Positions 50,966 through 58,773 of a DNA stretch of 64,000 bases are shown one piece after another; positions within the stretch are counted from its first letter, which is position 1, and each line of letters starts with the position of its first letter. A program made the translations under genes and the position numbers. The notes under the pieces are model-generated. The model was not told the origin of the DNA. It made no database searches and saw nothing but the letters and a program-made list of their open reading frames with translations. Source of the stretch: Bradyrhizobium sp. 21 (GTDB lineage Bacteria; Pseudomonadota; Alphaproteobacteria; Rhizobiales; Xanthobacteraceae); assembly GCF_023073335.1 (NCBI RefSeq), contig NZ_JADPJG010000002.1:62001-126000 (forward strand), written 5' to 3'.

Positions 50966-51051
50966 ATCTGCGGGTATGACGCGAAAAATTGAGAAATCTG
51001 GTGCCTCCCGCAGGCGTATCATCGCGTGACCTGTTTTCCGGGAGCATTGCC

Positions 51052-53415
51052 ATGCCCGTTGATTCCGCTCGTCTCGAAACCCTGTCCGCGCTGGCCCGCA
51101 AGGCCTTGTGGCTGTCGTCCTGGACCATTCATCACGCCAACCACATCCGCTCCAATTCGGACGGCCTGAAGGTCGGCGGCCACCAGGCCTCGTCGGCCTC
51201 GCTCGCCACCATCATGTCGGCGCTGTATTTCCATGTGCTGAAACCTGAGGATCGCGTCGCGGTGAAGCCGCATGCGAGCCCGGTGTTCCACGCCATCCAA
51301 TATCTGTTCGGCCGGCAAACCCGCGAGAAGCTGGAGAATTTCCGCGGGTTCAAGGGCGCGCAGTCCTATCCCTCGCGCACCAAGGACGTCGACGACGTCG
51401 ATTTCTCGACCGGCTCGGTCGGCCTCGGCGTCGCGCAGACGCTGTTCGCCTCGCTGGTGCAGGACTACGTCAAGGCGCATGGCTGGATGAAGGATCGCCG
51501 CGAAGGGCGGATGATCGCGCTGGTCGGCGATGCCGAGATGGATGAGGGCAACATCTTCGAGGCGCTCGCGGAGGGCTGGAAGCACGGCCTCCGCAACACC
51601 TGGTGGGTGGTCGACTACAACCGCCAGTCGCTCGACGCTGTCGTGCGTGAAGGTCTCTGGGAGAAGTTCGAGACCATGTTCCGCAATTTCGGCTGGGACG
51701 TGGTGATCGTGAAATACGGCCGCCTGATGCGCGAGGCCTTTGCCGAGTCCGGCGGCGAGGCGCTGAAGCGCTGGATCGACAATTGCCCGAACGCGCTCTA
51801 CGCCGCGCTGTGCTTCCAGGGCGGCGCTGCGTTCCGCAAATATCTGCATGACGAGATCGGAGATCAGGGGCCCATCACGAAACTGATCGACAAGCGCAGC
51901 GACGACGAGCTGCTGGCTCTGATGTCGAATCTCGGCGGCCACGACATGGCGAGCGTGCTGGAGGCGTTCGAGTCCATCGACCACGATCGCCCGGTCTGCT
52001 TCATCGCCTACACCATCAAGGGCGTCGGCCTGCCGTTCCAGGGCCACAAGGACAACCATGCCGGCCTGATGACGGTCGCGCAGATGGAGAAATATCGCGA
52101 GAGCCAGAATATCCGTCCCGGCCACGAATGGGACAGATACGAGGGCCTCGCGCAAGGCGCCGCCGAGCTCGACGCCTTCCTCGCGCGCGTGCCGTTCAAC
52201 CAGGATGGCCGCCGGCTGACCGCCCCCGTCGTCGAGGTGCCGGCGCAGCTTGCGTTCAAGCCGGCGACGCAGATGTCGACGCAGCAGGGTTTCGGGTTGG
52301 TGCTGAACGAGATCGCGCGGGGCGACAGCGAATTGGCCAGGCGCATCGTGACGACGTCGCCAGACGTCACCGTCTCGACCAATCTCGGCCCGTGGGTCAA
52401 CCGGCGCGGCCTGTTCGCGCGCGGCGAGAAAGCGGACTTATTCCGCAGCGAGAAAATTCCGTCCACATTCAATTGGGACTTCTCGCCCAAGGGTCAACAT
52501 CTCGAGCTCGGCATCGCCGAGATGAATTTATTCATCATGCTCTCGGCACTCGGTCTGTCGCACCAGATCAATGGCGAGCGGCTGTTGCCGGTCGGCACGC
52601 TCTACGATCCTTTCATCGAGCGCGGCCTCGATGCGCTGAACTATGCCTGCTACCAGGATGCGCGCTTCATGGTGGCGGCGACGCCGTCAGGTATCACGCT
52701 TGCGCCCGAAGGCGGCGCGCACCAGTCGATCGCGACGCCGCTGATCGGCATGGCGCAGGATGGCCTCGCCTCGTTCGAGCCCGCCTTCGTCGACGAGCTC
52801 GCCGTGATCATGGGTTGGGGATTCAACCACATGCAGCGGGATCCGGGCGAGGGCGGTTCCGTCTATCTGCGCCTGTCGACGCGCAGCATCGAGCAGGCGC
52901 AGCGCATCATGTCGCCGGAACTGCAGCAGGGCATCACCGAGGGCGCTTACTGGCTGCGCAAGCCGGGCCCCAATGCCGAACTCGTGATTGCCTATACCGG
53001 CGCCGTCGCGCCGGAAGCGATCGAAGCCACCGGCTTCATTGGTGAGAGTCGTCGCGACATCGGCCTGCTCGCGATCACCTCGGCGGATCGCCTGCATGCG
53101 GGCTGGACCGCCGCACGGACATTGCGCCGTGATCGGAGAGGCGTGCAGCACCTCAGCCACATTGAAAAACTGCTGGCGCCGTTGCCGCGCGACTGCGGCA
53201 TCGTGACCGTGATCGACGGCCATCCGGCCGCGCTCGGCTGGCTCGGCAGTGTCCGCGGCCATCGCGTCGAGGCGCTCGGCGTCGAGCAGTTCGGCCAGAC
53301 CGGCACGATCGCTGATCTCTACCGTCACCACGGCATCGACGCCAACGCCATCATCGATGCGGCCGAAAGCCTCACCACTGGAGCGCCGGTGCTGCATCGG
53401 AAGATGGCGGTGTAG
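51052..53415 (+). CDS. Homodimeric 2-oxoacid dehydrogenase E1 / transketolase-like enzyme (MdeB/AceE type)
   Basis: A 787-residue thiamine-diphosphate enzyme. The ThDP/metal motif starts at Gly159 (VGDAEMDEGNIFEALAEGWK) and ends with the conserved Asn in VVDYNRQS. The central part carries the transketolase pyrimidine domain (GQHLELGIAEMNLFIMLSAL) with the catalytic Glu, and a C-terminal domain follows. It resembles AceE and the 2-oxobutanoate dehydrogenase E1 MdeB. It decarboxylates a 2-oxoacid in the cytosol; the E2 partner is not in the window. GGAG lies seven bases before the start. Confidence 0.88.
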   Translation: MPVDSARLETLSALARKALWLSSWTIHHANHIRSNSDGLKVGGHQASSASLATIMSALYFHVLKPEDRVAVKPHASPVFHAIQYLFGRQTREKLENFRGFKGAQSYPSRTKDVDDVDFSTGSVGLGVAQTLFASLVQDYVKAHGWMKDRREGRMIALVGDAEMDEGNIFEALAEGWKHGLRNTWWVVDYNRQSLDAVVREGLWEKFETMFRNFGWDVVIVKYGRLMREAFAESGGEALKRWIDNCPNALYAALCFQGGAAFRKYLHDEIGDQGPITKLIDKRSDDELLALMSNLGGHDMASVLEAFESIDHDRPVCFIAYTIKGVGLPFQGHKDNHAGLMTVAQMEKYRESQNIRPGHEWDRYEGLAQGAAELDAFLARVPFNQDGRRLTAPVVEVPAQLAFKPATQMSTQQGFGLVLNEIARGDSELARRIVTTSPDVTVSTNLGPWVNRRGLFARGEKADLFRSEKIPSTFNWDFSPKGQHLELGIAEMNLFIMLSALGLSHQINGERLLPVGTLYDPFIERGLDALNYACYQDARFMVAATPSGITLAPEGGAHQSIATPLIGMAQDGLASFEPAFVDELAVIMGWGFNHMQRDPGEGGSVYLRLSTRSIEQAQRIMSPELQQGITEGAYWLRKPGPNAELVIAYTGAVAPEAIEATGFIGESRRDIGLLAITSADRLHAGWTAARTLRRDRRGVQHLSHIEKLLAPLPRDCGIVTVIDGHPAALGWLGSVRGHRVEALGVEQFGQTGTIADLYRHHGIDANAIIDAAESLTTGAPVLHRKMAV

Positions 53416-53432
53416 TGGACGTAACCGGGTCG

Positions 53433-53562
53433 CGTGGGCCCCGGCTCTGCAGCGCACCGCTGAAGTAGCGCTGCGCTGCGTCCGGATGATCCGGCTCGGT
53501 GCAATCTCGTGTCCCGGACGCGGCGCGGCATGAAATGACGCGACGCTGAGCCGGGACCCACG
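53433..53562. repeat. Palindromic repeat, family E (CGTGGG...CCCACG)
   Basis: CGTGGGCCCCGGCTC and GAGCCGGGACCCACG are 15-base arms with one mismatch; the inner parts AGCGCTGCGCTGCGTCCGG and CGGACGCGGCGC also pair. A large element filling the gap before the aldehyde dehydrogenase gene. Its type is common in Bradyrhizobium. Confidence 0.8.
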
Positions 53563-53705
53563 GCGCTTGCCCCGGTTCAAACCAAGTCCCATATTCCGCC
53601 CGTCCGCCGCAACGCTGGCCCCGCATATGGCGGGTTCAATTGCCGGCGCTTTCGTGCAAGGATGCCTGCCGAAACGCCCCCTCCAAGCCCAAGAAGAGGT
53701 TCACA

Positions 53706-55136
53706 ATGGTCAATCGCTTGCAATTCTACATCGACGGCGCCTGGGTCGATCCCGCCGTCAAGAAGTCCACCGCTGTCGTCAATCCGGCGACGGAAGAGGC
53801 GATGTACGAGGTTGCGCTGGGCTCCAAGGCTGACGTCGACAAGGCCGTTGCCGCCGCCAAGCGCGCGTTCGTGACGTTCTCCCAGACCAGCCGTGACGAG
53901 CGCGTGGCGCTGCTTACGAAAGTGATCGAGATCTACAAGGGCCGCCTCAAGGAGATCGGCGCCGCCGTCTCCGACGAGATGGGCGCGCCGCTGCCGATGG
54001 CCGAAAAGCTCCAGGCCGGCGCCGGCCTCGGCCATCTCATGACCACGCTCGACGTGCTCAAGAACTACCATTTCGAGGAACCGGTCGGCACCGCCATGGT
54101 GCTGCGCGAGCCGGTCGGCGTGGTCGGCATGATCACGCCCTGGAACTGGCCGCTCAACCAGATCGCCTGCAAGGTCGCGCCCGCGCTCGCTGCCGGCTGC
54201 ACCATGATCCTGAAGCCGTCGGAGTTCACCCCGACCTCGGCGCTGATCTTCGCGGAAATCCTCCATGAAGCCGGCGTGCCGAAGGGCGTGTTCAACCTCG
54301 TCAACGGTCTTGGTCCCGAGGTCGGCGCCGCCATGAGCGAGCACCCCGACATCGACATGATCTCGTTCACCGGCTCGACCCGCGCCGGCATCGACGTGGC
54401 CAAGCGCGCGGCTCCGACCGTGAAGCGCGTCAGCCAGGAGCTCGGCGGCAAGTCGCCGAACGTCATCCTCGAAGGCGCCGATTTGCAGAAGGCGGTGACC
54501 GGCGGCGTGATGCACATGTTCAACAACTCCGGCCAGTCCTGCAATGCGCCCTCGCGCATGATCGTGCCGCTGTCGAAGATGAAGGACGTCGCCGCGATCG
54601 CCAAGGCCGTCGCCGACAAGACCAAGGCGGGCGATCCCCGCGCCGAAGGCACCACCATTGGTCCGGTCGTCAACCGCGGCCAGTGGGACAAGATCCAGGG
54701 CCTGATCAAGAAGGGCATCGACGAGGGCGCAACGCTCGTCGCCGGCGGCCCGGGCCTGCCCGAAGGCGTCAACAAGGGCTTCTACGTTCGTCCGACCATC
54801 TTCGCCGACGTCACCCCTGACATGACGATCGCCCGCGAAGAGATCTTCGGACCGGTGCTGACCATCATCGGTGCCAAGGACGAAGCCGAGGCCGTGCACA
54901 TCGCCAACGACACGCCCTACGGGCTTGCCGGCTATGTCTCGGGTGCCTCGGTCGAGGACGCCAAGCGCGTCGGCCGCCAAATCCGTGCCGGCAACGTCAA
55001 TCTCCAGGGCGTGCCCAACGATCGCAGCGCGCCGTTCGGCGGCTACAAGCAGTCGGGCAACGGCCGCGAGTGGGGCAAGTACGGCCTCGAGGACTTCCTC
55101 GAAGTGAAGGCCGTCGCCGGCTTCAACGCGGCATAA
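53706..55136 (+). CDS. Aldehyde dehydrogenase
   Basis: A 476-residue NAD(P)+-dependent aldehyde dehydrogenase. ITPWNWPLNQIACKVAPALA is the cofactor region, FTGSTRAGI the Rossmann turn, Glu245 in QELGGKSPNVI the general base, and Cys279 in NNSGQSCNAPSRM the nucleophile. EEIFGPVLTI and PFGGYKQSGNGREWG are the C-terminal signatures. It oxidises an aldehyde to an acid in the cytosol. GAGG precedes the start at 53706. A strong terminator follows. Substrate unknown. Confidence 0.92.
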   Translation: MVNRLQFYIDGAWVDPAVKKSTAVVNPATEEAMYEVALGSKADVDKAVAAAKRAFVTFSQTSRDERVALLTKVIEIYKGRLKEIGAAVSDEMGAPLPMAEKLQAGAGLGHLMTTLDVLKNYHFEEPVGTAMVLREPVGVVGMITPWNWPLNQIACKVAPALAAGCTMILKPSEFTPTSALIFAEILHEAGVPKGVFNLVNGLGPEVGAAMSEHPDIDMISFTGSTRAGIDVAKRAAPTVKRVSQELGGKSPNVILEGADLQKAVTGGVMHMFNNSGQSCNAPSRMIVPLSKMKDVAAIAKAVADKTKAGDPRAEGTTIGPVVNRGQWDKIQGLIKKGIDEGATLVAGGPGLPEGVNKGFYVRPTIFADVTPDMTIAREEIFGPVLTIIGAKDEAEAVHIANDTPYGLAGYVSGASVEDAKRVGRQIRAGNVNLQGVPNDRSAPFGGYKQSGNGREWGKYGLEDFLEVKAVAGFNAA

Positions 55137-55159
55137 GTTTTAGCGCCTGAACGAACATG

Positions 55160-55197
55160 ACGCCGGAGTGGGAAACCGCTCCGGCGTTTTTTGTTTT
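55160..55197 (+). terminator. Rho-independent terminator
   Basis: CGCCGGAGTG and CGCTCCGGCG make a 10-bp stem with one G-T pair and a six-base loop, followed by TTTTTTGTTTTT. It ends the aldehyde dehydrogenase transcript and is the clearest intrinsic terminator in the window. Confidence 0.92.
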
Positions 55198-55207
55198 TGC
55201 TGACTTT

Positions 55208-55298
55208 CGTAGGGTGGATTAGCGAAGCGTAATCCACCACTTCTCTCTCCGGCGAAGCGGGCATTGGTGGGTTACGCCTTCGGCTAACCCACCCTACG
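55208..55298. repeat. Palindromic repeat, family D, second copy
   Basis: CGTAGGGTGGATTAGCG at the left and CTAACCCACCCTACG at the right, with GTAATCCACCA / TGGTGGGTTAC inside. It is the same family as 49359-49440 and lies between the terminator and the lactonase gene. Confidence 0.85.
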
Positions 55299-55318
55299 AG
55301 ATCGTCACAGCGAAAGCG

Positions 55319-56296
55319 CTATCCCCCAACCGCGCCCTGCGTATTCACATACAGCGCATAGATCGACTGGCTCGCCGCCATGAACAGGCGGTTGCGTTGG
55401 ACGCCGCCGAAGCAGAGATTGGCGCAGCGTTCCGGCAGCGCGATGCGGCCGATCATGACGCCGTCGGGCGCGAACACCACGACGCCGTCGAGCTCGGGGT
55501 CGCCCATGCCCCAGCCGCACCAGAGATTGCCGTCGATGTCGCAGCGCATGCCGTCGGGCGTGCCAGGACCTGCATCGATGAAGACGCGCTTGTTGGAGAT
55601 CGTGGCGCCGTCGGCCGAAACGTCATAGGCGAGGATTTTTCGGTTTGGCACCCCGCGGGATTCCACGACATAGAGGATTTTCTCGTCCGGCGAAAAGCAC
55701 AGGCCGTTCGGCCCGAGCACGCCTTCGGCGACGATGGTGGCCTTGCCGGTCGCGGGATCGAGCCGGTAGACATTCGGCTCGATCTCGGGCTCGGCCTTGT
55801 AGCCCTCGTAATTGCCGAGCAGGCCGAAGGTGGGATCGGTGAACCAGACCGCGCCGTCGGATTTGACGACGACGTCGTTGGGCGAGTTCAGCCGCTTGCC
55901 GCCAAACGAATCCATCAGCACCGTGATGGTGCCGTCATATTCGGTGCGGGTCACGCGTCGGCCGCCATGCTCGCAGGTGACGAGCCGGCCCTGACGGTCG
56001 CGCGTGTTGCCATTGGCGAAGTTCGAGGGCTTTCGGAACACGCTGACAGCGCCGGTCTCCTCCTCCCACTTGATAATGCGCTGGTTGGGGATGTCACTGC
56101 ACAGGAGATAGCGCCCGTCACCGAACCACACCGGACCCTCCGCCCAGCGCAGCCCGGTCGCCAGCCGCTCCACGGCGGACAATTTCAACCAGTATTTTTC
56201 GAAGCGGGGATCGAGGGCGTGAATGGCCGGATCAGGATAGTAGCTCGCCGGCCGCCAGCCCGACCGCTCCTGGGTGTGAGACGATGCCTCATTCAT
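55319..56296 (-). CDS. SMP-30/gluconolactonase family protein
   Basis: A 325-residue six-bladed propeller of the SMP-30/gluconolaconase/LRE family. LRWAEGPVWFGDGRYLLCSD holds the metal-binding Glu; LNSPNDVVVKSDGAVWFTDP holds the conserved Asn; PDGMRCDIDGNLWCGWG holds the catalytic Asp. It hydrolyses a sugar lactone. It is divergent from a uronate-dehydrogenase-like gene, whose product is an aldarolactone, so the two steps probably belong together. The start at 56296 lies 90 bases from the divergent start. Confidence 0.87.
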   Translation of the reverse strand: MNEASSHTQERSGWRPASYYPDPAIHALDPRFEKYWLKLSAVERLATGLRWAEGPVWFGDGRYLLCSDIPNQRIIKWEEETGAVSVFRKPSNFANGNTRDRQGRLVTCEHGGRRVTRTEYDGTITVLMDSFGGKRLNSPNDVVVKSDGAVWFTDPTFGLLGNYEGYKAEPEIEPNVYRLDPATGKATIVAEGVLGPNGLCFSPDEKILYVVESRGVPNRKILAYDVSADGATISNKRVFIDAGPGTPDGMRCDIDGNLWCGWGMGDPELDGVVVFAPDGVMIGRIALPERCANLCFGGVQRNRLFMAASQSIYALYVNTQGAVGG

Positions 56297-56385
56297 GTCG
56301 GTTCTCTCGTTTCGTTCCCTCTGGACAATCCTGCTATCATTAGAGACACGTGACGGCAAATTGGTCACCAACGGCGAGGGAAGAC

Positions 56386-57210
56386 ATGCCGCGTATTTTG
56401 ATGACGGGAGCTTCGGGCGGGATCGGAACGCGCTTGCGCAAACTGCTGCCGCCGATTTATCCGGACCTGCTGCTCTCTGACATCCGCCCGCCCAAGGATC
56501 TCGGGGCGGACGAGCAGTTCAAGGCGGCGGATCTGGCCGACCTCGCGCAGTGTGAGGCGCTCTGCGAGGGCGTCGATGGCATCATCCATTTCGGCGGGTA
56601 CTCCGTCGAGGGCCCCTGGGACGATATTCTCCAGGCCAACATCATCGGCGGCTACAATCTGTTCGAGGCGGCGTACCGCAAGGGCGTCAAGCGCGTGGTG
56701 TTCGCCTCGTCCAATCACGTGGTCGGCTTCTACCCGCGCCACCACAAGATCGGCACCGACGTCACCGTGCGCCCCGACGGCCGCTACGGCGTCAGCAAGG
56801 TGTTCGGCGAAGCCGTGGGCGCGCTCTATGCCGACAAGCACGGGCTGAAGGTGACCTGCATCCGCATCGGCAATTGCGACGAGCGGCCGCTCGACCATCG
56901 CCGCATCTCGATGTGGCTGAAGCCGGAAGACCTGGTGCAGCTCTGCCAGATCGGGCTCGAGCATCCCGACATTCATTTCGAGGTGTTCTACGGCGTGTCC
57001 CTGAATGAGCGCGCCTGGTGGGACAATCACCGCGCCTACGAGTTCGGCTACCGCCCCACGGGTCGCTCCGAGGATCACGTGACGCACGCGATGGCCGAGC
57101 AGGCCAAGCTCAAGCCCGATCCGATTGCAGAGCACTATCAGGGCGGCTCGTTCGCCAGCCTGGAGTTCGATGGCGATGCAAGTCGCATCATCGACTGGAC
57201 CAAGCGGTAG
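56386..57210 (+). CDS. udh: NAD-dependent uronate-dehydrogenase-like SDR
   Basis: A 274-residue extended short-chain dehydrogenase. MTGASGGIGTRLRKLL is the NAD motif; IIHFGGYSVEGPWDDILQAN, VVFASSNHVVGFY and RPDGRYGVSKVFGEA (Tyr-x-x-x-Lys) are the uronate-dehydrogenase signatures; IRIGNCDERPLDHRRISMWL and WWDNHRAYEFGYRPTGRSED complete it. Udh oxidises glucuronate or galacturonate to the aldaro-lactone. GAGGGAAG precedes the start. A degraded copy of its last 45 codons is found at 62165-62300. Confidence 0.85.
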   Translation: MPRILMTGASGGIGTRLRKLLPPIYPDLLLSDIRPPKDLGADEQFKAADLADLAQCEALCEGVDGIIHFGGYSVEGPWDDILQANIIGGYNLFEAAYRKGVKRVVFASSNHVVGFYPRHHKIGTDVTVRPDGRYGVSKVFGEAVGALYADKHGLKVTCIRIGNCDERPLDHRRISMWLKPEDLVQLCQIGLEHPDIHFEVFYGVSLNERAWWDNHRAYEFGYRPTGRSEDHVTHAMAEQAKLKPDPIAEHYQGGSFASLEFDGDASRIIDWTKR

Positions 57211-57296
57211 CTGTTGTCGGGATAGATCGAGCTGCGCCCCCGCACGCAGGCGGACTCCCTCGCCCCGTTCTTACGGGAGAGGGGAAAACCGCTGCC

Positions 57297-58562
57297 TTAA
57301 ACCACGCGCTTGCCAGCTTTTGCCGCGATGGGCCTCTGCACGAAATACATCAGGACCAGGGACATTACCGCCGTCGTCACGACGACGTATCCAAGCCGGT
57401 CGAAATGCCGGAGCGTGCCGTCGGCATCCTGTGCGATGAGGGCTGCGGCGAGCACGGAGCCGAGCCCGCCGGAGAGTTGTTGCAAGGAGGCGCCGACCGC
57501 ACTGAAGGAGCCGCGTTGCGACGGCTCCGGGATTGACGAAATCAACGCCTGCGACGGGATCATGCGTGAGAAGATGCCGACGAACATCAGGACGTTGACC
57601 AGGATCGCAACCGTCAAACTCACCTGACCGAGATGCGTGTAGATCAGCACCATGACGATGGACATGGCGCTGCCGAAGGCAAAAACGGGGTATTTGCCGA
57701 AAGCATCGCTCGCGCGTCCGACCAAGGGGCCGATGACGATGCTGAACAGGCCGGAGACGAGATAGATCGTCGGTAGGTGAACGATATCGATGCCGAGGTT
57801 GTGCACCGTGTAGGCGCTGCCGAACGGCATCAGCATGTAGCCGCCGGTCGCCAGCAGCGTCGTCACCGCGAATGCCATCCAATAGCGTGGCTGTGCCACC
57901 GTTGCGATGAGGTGCCGGAACGGGTTTCTATCCTGCTTCAGCAGCAGATGGCCGTTCACCGGTTTCATCAGGAACAGCACGGCGACCATCCCGATGACCG
58001 ACAGGCCGACCAACGCGCCGAACGCGACGTGCCAGCTCCAATGGTTGGAGAGAAAAAGACCGGCCGGGATACCCAGCACCTGGCTTGCGGCGAAGGCGGT
58101 CTGCACGAAGCCCATGACGCGACCGCGCAATTGCAGCGCAAAGAGATCGGTCACGATGGCGAGCACGACGGAGCCGATCACGCCGCCGAACAAGCCGGTC
58201 ACGATCCGCCCGAGCAGCAGCACATGATAGTTGGGCGCCATCGCGCAAAGCGCCGTTCCCAGGGTAAAGCCGACATAGAAAAACAACAGCAGCCATTTGC
58301 GATCGAACTGGTCGGCGAAGCCGGCCGCCAGGATTCCGGAAATGCCCGCGCTGAATGCGTAGGCCGAAACCGCCACCCCGAACTGGGCGGCTGAAATATC
58401 GAGCGCCGGCATGATGATGGCGCCGAGCGGCGACATGATCATGAAGTCGATGATGATGGTGAACTGGACCATCGCCAGCAGCGCAACGAGAATTGACTGG
58501 TAGCGCGAAAAGCCGCGGGACAGCGGCTCAGCAATCGGCTCAGTCAGGGTTTGTTCGGTCAT
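57297..58562 (-). CDS. MFS transporter
   Basis: A 421-residue major facilitator protein with twelve hydrophobic segments; the loop 2-3 motif is GFADQFDRKWLLLFFYVGF, and the family turn LFLSNHWSWHVAFGAL follows TM5. The type (IDFMIMSPLGAIIMPALDIS) matches drug or sugar efflux permeases of the AraJ group. Substrate unknown. It converges with the udh gene. The 210 bases upstream show no further element. Confidence 0.87.
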   Translation of the reverse strand: MTEQTLTEPIAEPLSRGFSRYQSILVALLAMVQFTIIIDFMIMSPLGAIIMPALDISAAQFGVAVSAYAFSAGISGILAAGFADQFDRKWLLLFFYVGFTLGTALCAMAPNYHVLLLGRIVTGLFGGVIGSVVLAIVTDLFALQLRGRVMGFVQTAFAASQVLGIPAGLFLSNHWSWHVAFGALVGLSVIGMVAVLFLMKPVNGHLLLKQDRNPFRHLIATVAQPRYWMAFAVTTLLATGGYMLMPFGSAYTVHNLGIDIVHLPTIYLVSGLFSIVIGPLVGRASDAFGKYPVFAFGSAMSIVMVLIYTHLGQVSLTVAILVNVLMFVGIFSRMIPSQALISSIPEPSQRGSFSAVGASLQQLSGGLGSVLAAALIAQDADGTLRHFDRLGYVVVTTAVMSLVLMYFVQRPIAAKAGKRVV

Positions 58563-58773
58563 GGCATTTCATTCGGGAGGGAAGAGGGGTGTGGACGTCG
58601 GATGCGCCGTCGGACGCCGGTCCCTATTTAGTTTCGGCTCCACCAAATTTCGACGGCTTGACAAAACGGTTTTAATGCCTGCCGCCGACCCGGCAAGTTG
58701 GATCGGCTCGGTATGGACGATGGCAAGAGCCGCCAGCCGGGCGCTTTTTCGGTCGCAGGCCCCCGAAAACGTC

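Noticed and set aside
51019-52155. 378-codon open frame on the minus strand
   Set aside because: Antisense to the 2-oxoacid dehydrogenase E1 gene.
57250-57290. CTCGCCCCGTTCTTACGGGAGAGGGG as a terminator for udh
   Set aside because: It resembles a piece of a common rhizobial repeat, with a weak stem and AAAA after it, so no terminator call was made.
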